Source: Collinsella sp. TF05-9AC (GTDB lineage: Bacteria; Actinomycetota; Coriobacteriia; Coriobacteriales; Coriobacteriaceae). Taken from it: DNA of 17,576 nt. Position 1 is the stretch's first letter; each line of letters opens with the position of its first letter. Shown here one piece after another: positions 15,293 through 17,576 of this stretch. Under the pieces are notes generated by a model, which did no database searches, was not told the DNA's origin, and worked only from the letters and a program-made list of their open reading frames with translations. Made by a program: the position numbers and the translations under genes. The stretch spans positions 1 through 17,576 of the forward strand of contig NZ_QSSH01000035.1 in NCBI RefSeq assembly GCF_003438495.1, read 5' to 3'.

Positions 15293-16834
15293 CTACTGTG
15301 CGGTACTGAGCGAGCGCCTGACTGCATCACACCAGCCCGCAAGGTTTTGTTCGCGGCGCTCGGCGGACATGTGGGGAAGGAAGGTCCTAACGATCTGGGC
15401 ATTTTGCTCCAGCTCTTCCAGGTCTTCCCAATAGCCGACGGCAAGACCCGCCAAGTACGCGGCACCGATTGCCGTGGTCTCCACCGTCTCGCATTGCAGC
15501 ACGGGGATATCCAGCAGGTCGGCCTGGAATTGCATGATGAACTCGTTGCGCGAGGCACCGCCATCGACAGACAGGCGCTCGATCGAAAGCCCCACGTCCT
15601 GCTCCATGGCGCGCAGCACGTCGTAGCTCTGATATGCCATGGATTCGCAGGCGGCACGTACGATAGTCGCACGGCTCGAGGCGCCGGTCAGACCGCACAC
15701 GATACCGCGGGCATGCGGGTCCCACCAGGGAGCGCCCAGACCCGCAAAGGCGGGAACGAAGTAGCAGCCCTCGTTGTCGCTAATCGAAGCGGCGAGCTGT
15801 GCCGACTCGCTCACGCTCGAGATGATGCCCATGTTGTTGCGAAGCCAGTTCATGGTGGAACCGGCGGCAAAAATAGAGCCCTCGAGCGCATAGCTGACCT
15901 TGCCGTCCGCAGCGATACCGATGGTGGAGACCAGGCCATTCTTGGATTCGACGATCTCGTCGCCGGTGTTCATGAGCATAAAGCAGCCCGTGCCATAGGT
16001 GTTTTTGGTCTGGCCGGGATGGAAACAGCAGTGTCCGAACAGCGACGCCTGTTGGTCGCCCGCCACACCCATGATGGGCGGCATGTTGGTCATGATGTCG
16101 CTCGCGACGCGACCGTAGTCACCGGAGCTCCAACGGACCTCGGGCATCATGGCACGCGGGATGTCGAAGAGAGACAGCAGGTCATCGTCCCAGTCCAACG
16201 TATGAATATTGAAGAGTGCCGTGCGACTGGCGTTGGTGTAGTCGGTGGCGAAGGTTTGGCCGCCGGTGAGGTTATAGATGAGCCAGGTATCGATGGTGCC
16301 AAACATGAGGTCGCCCGCCGCCGCGCTCTCGCGCGCGCCGTCGACGTTGTCGAGAATCCACTGCACCTTGGAGGCTGAGAAATACGGGTCGAGCGTGAGT
16401 CCCGTGCGGGAGCGCACCAGCTCCTCGCAACCCTGTTCAACCAACGCGTCGATTGCCGGCGCGGTACGACGGCACTGCCATACGATGGCGTTGTAGATGG
16501 GCTGGCCGCTTATGCGGTCCCAGACCACCGTGGTCTCGCGCTGGTTGGAGATACCGATGGCGGCAATGCGGTCAGAATGGATGCCGCTCTTAAACTGGAC
16601 CTCCATCATCACGCCGATCTGGCTGGCAAGCACCTCCGTGGGATCCTGCTCCACCCAGCCGGGGCGCGGGAAGCTGGTTTTGACGCTACGACGCGCCTGG
16701 GCGACGATGCAGCCGTACTCGTCGACGATGGTCGCGAGTACCGAGGTGGTGCCGCAGTCGAGCGCCATGATGTAGGAACCGCCAAAGCTAAACGAGGCGT
16801 CTTCCATGCCCAGGCTACCTAGATTCAACGACAT
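15293..16834 (-). CDS. glpK: Glycerol kinase
   Basis: FGGY-family cytosolic kinase that converts glycerol and ATP to sn-glycerol 3-phosphate, feeding glycolysis and phospholipid synthesis. The 513 residues are near the usual 500, with about 20 extra at the N-terminus before YIMALDCGTTS. Visible are the phosphate loop DCGTTS (26-31), NQRE (97-100, substrate Arg/Glu), IVWQCRRT (117-124), DPYFSASK (149-156), the catalytic Asp260 in GVAGDQQASLFG, the NTYGTGCF loop and SVDGGASRNEFIMQFQADLL. The YHFYG loop carrying the HPr-phosphorylated His of enterococcal-type kinases is not seen before GVAGDQQ, so PTS activation at that site looks absent. ATG 16834 has AAAGGTG about 7 bases upstream. It begins 13 bases after the YrdC-family gene. 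Confidence 0.95.
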   Translation of the reverse strand: MSLNLGSLGMEDASFSFGGSYIMALDCGTTSVLATIVDEYGCIVAQARRSVKTSFPRPGWVEQDPTEVLASQIGVMMEVQFKSGIHSDRIAAIGISNQRETTVVWDRISGQPIYNAIVWQCRRTAPAIDALVEQGCEELVRSRTGLTLDPYFSASKVQWILDNVDGARESAAAGDLMFGTIDTWLIYNLTGGQTFATDYTNASRTALFNIHTLDWDDDLLSLFDIPRAMMPEVRWSSGDYGRVASDIMTNMPPIMGVAGDQQASLFGHCCFHPGQTKNTYGTGCFMLMNTGDEIVESKNGLVSTIGIAADGKVSYALEGSIFAAGSTMNWLRNNMGIISSVSESAQLAASISDNEGCYFVPAFAGLGAPWWDPHARGIVCGLTGASSRATIVRAACESMAYQSYDVLRAMEQDVGLSIERLSVDGGASRNEFIMQFQADLLDIPVLQCETVETTAIGAAYLAGLAVGYWEDLEELEQNAQIVRTFLPHMSAERREQNLAGWCDAVRRSLSTAQ

Positions 16835-16847
16835 CGCTTACACCTTT

Positions 16848-17576
16848 CTATTGCATCGGGTCGGACAGGACCCGCTCGATCTCTGATGCGGGAAGCGCGC
16901 CTTGGCGCAGGATCTGGAGCTCGCCGTGCTGAAACGACACGATGGTTGAGGCGTCGCGACACGGGGTCTCACCGGCGTCGACGGCCACATCGACCCCCTC
17001 CAGGATGCGCTCCTCCACCGTGACAAAACTTGCCGGCGCGGGCGCGCCATGCGTGTTGGCGCTGGTGCAGGCAAGAGGGCTGCCGCAGGCGCGGATGAGC
17101 GCTTGCACCACGGGCGAGGCCGAAGCGCGAAGTGCCACCGTGTCGTCGGCGGCGCGCATAAAGGTCGGCACGCAGGGGGCCGCCTTGACCACGATAGTCA
17201 GGGCGCCCGGCCAGCATCGTCGCGCGAGTACGCGGGCATCTTCCGGGATATCCACGCCATAGCGGCCGAGTGCTTCGACGCCATCGACCAGCCAAGCGAC
17301 GGTTTGCGTGAGTTCACGTTGCTTGAGAGTGAAGATACGGCGATAGCCGGTGCCGAGCGCAGGGACTGCGGCGCCGTTGACGGCAGCCTGCGGATCGCGC
17401 GGCCACGATGGGAATTCACTTGTATCTTGAGGCACGGCGTCCGAGAAGGCGTTGACTGCCACGGCGACACCATAGACGGTCTCGGTCGGGATCAGGGCCA
17501 AGCCGCCACAGCGGAGTACCTCGGCCGTACGCTCAACGGCGAGCCGATGCGGCTCGCGCGCTCCCCCGAATACCCG
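16848..17576 (-). CDS. Sua5/YciO/YrdC-family protein, probable threonylcarbamoyl-AMP synthase (5' end outside window)
   Basis: Family members make threonylcarbamoyl-AMP from Thr, bicarbonate and ATP for the t6A37 tRNA modification. The reading frame is open from the window edge, so 242 codons are visible and the start is beyond 17576. A TTG at 17501 is unlikely to be the start because conserved YrdC residues (AEVLRCGG before LALIPTETVYG) lie upstream of it. Conserved parts are PTETVYG, RRIFTLKQRE, RRCWPGALTIV, SPLACTSANTHGAPAP and VDVAVDAGETP-DASTIVSF. Between VAVNAF and RRIFTLKQ there is an extra segment of about 30 residues (DTSEFPSWPRDPQAAVNG). The usual KxRPxxKPL reads KQRELTQTV, keeping Lys and Arg but losing the Pro and second Lys. 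It may be TsaC or a diverged paralogue. It runs straight into glpK. Confidence 0.82.
   Translation of the reverse strand, partial: RVFGGAREPHRLAVERTAEVLRCGGLALIPTETVYGVAVAVNAFSDAVPQDTSEFPSWPRDPQAAVNGAAVPALGTGYRRIFTLKQRELTQTVAWLVDGVEALGRYGVDIPEDARVLARRCWPGALTIVVKAAPCVPTFMRAADDTVALRASASPVVQALIRACGSPLACTSANTHGAPAPASFVTVEERILEGVDVAVDAGETPCRDASTIVSFQHGELQILRQGALPASEIERVLSDPMQ

Overview
This is a GC-rich chromosomal window with dense, mostly housekeeping gene content. Nearly all genes are on the minus strand; pepT is the only plus-strand gene. The protein sequences, the gene order (uracil phosphoribosyltransferase just upstream of an atpI-like/atpBEFHAGDC cluster), the free use of GTG and TTG starts with good Shine-Dalgarno sites, and the GC-rich composition fit a gut actinobacterium of the class Coriobacteriia, possibly Collinsella or a relative. 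This placement is recognition from memory and no search was run.

Layout from left to right. Positions 1-233 hold no gene. They contain short dyads, an 11-bp-period direct repeat and, on the minus strand, a CCTTGAGAAC box like those in rRNA leaders or spacers, so an rRNA gene may lie just off the left edge. Next come a phosphohexomutase (234-1634, -), a homocysteine S-methyltransferase with its own terminator (1792-2685, -) and a short DtxR/MntR-type metalloregulator (2696-3118, -). The regulator diverges from peptidase T (3239-4486, +) across a promoter region centred on a perfect 18-bp palindrome. Two strong hairpins separate pepT from the convergent LCP gene.

The centre is a cell-envelope and energy block read leftward. 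The ATP synthase operon runs atpI-like, atpB, atpE, atpF, atpH, atpA, atpG, atpD, atpC (14239 down to 7356) from a recognisable promoter at about 14302-14329. It ends at a strong hairpin terminator placed only about 14 bases before murA. murA and a LytR-CpsA-Psr (LCP) ligase follow in tandem.

The right part holds upp (uracil salvage), glpK (glycerol kinase) and a Sua5/YrdC-family gene that runs off the right edge. glpK and the YrdC gene are 13 bp apart and probably co-transcribed.

I found no CRISPR array, prophage, insertion sequence, toxin-antitoxin module or defence system, and no clearly undescribed system. The most interesting points are sequence-level oddities: a cluster of ATATAT motifs confined to the first 2.7 kb, the palindrome between the metalloregulator and pepT, a signal-peptide-like N-terminus on the ATP synthase b subunit, an acidic/Gly insertion in AtpA before the Walker B strand, the terminator jammed against murA, and an inserted segment in the YrdC-family protein.
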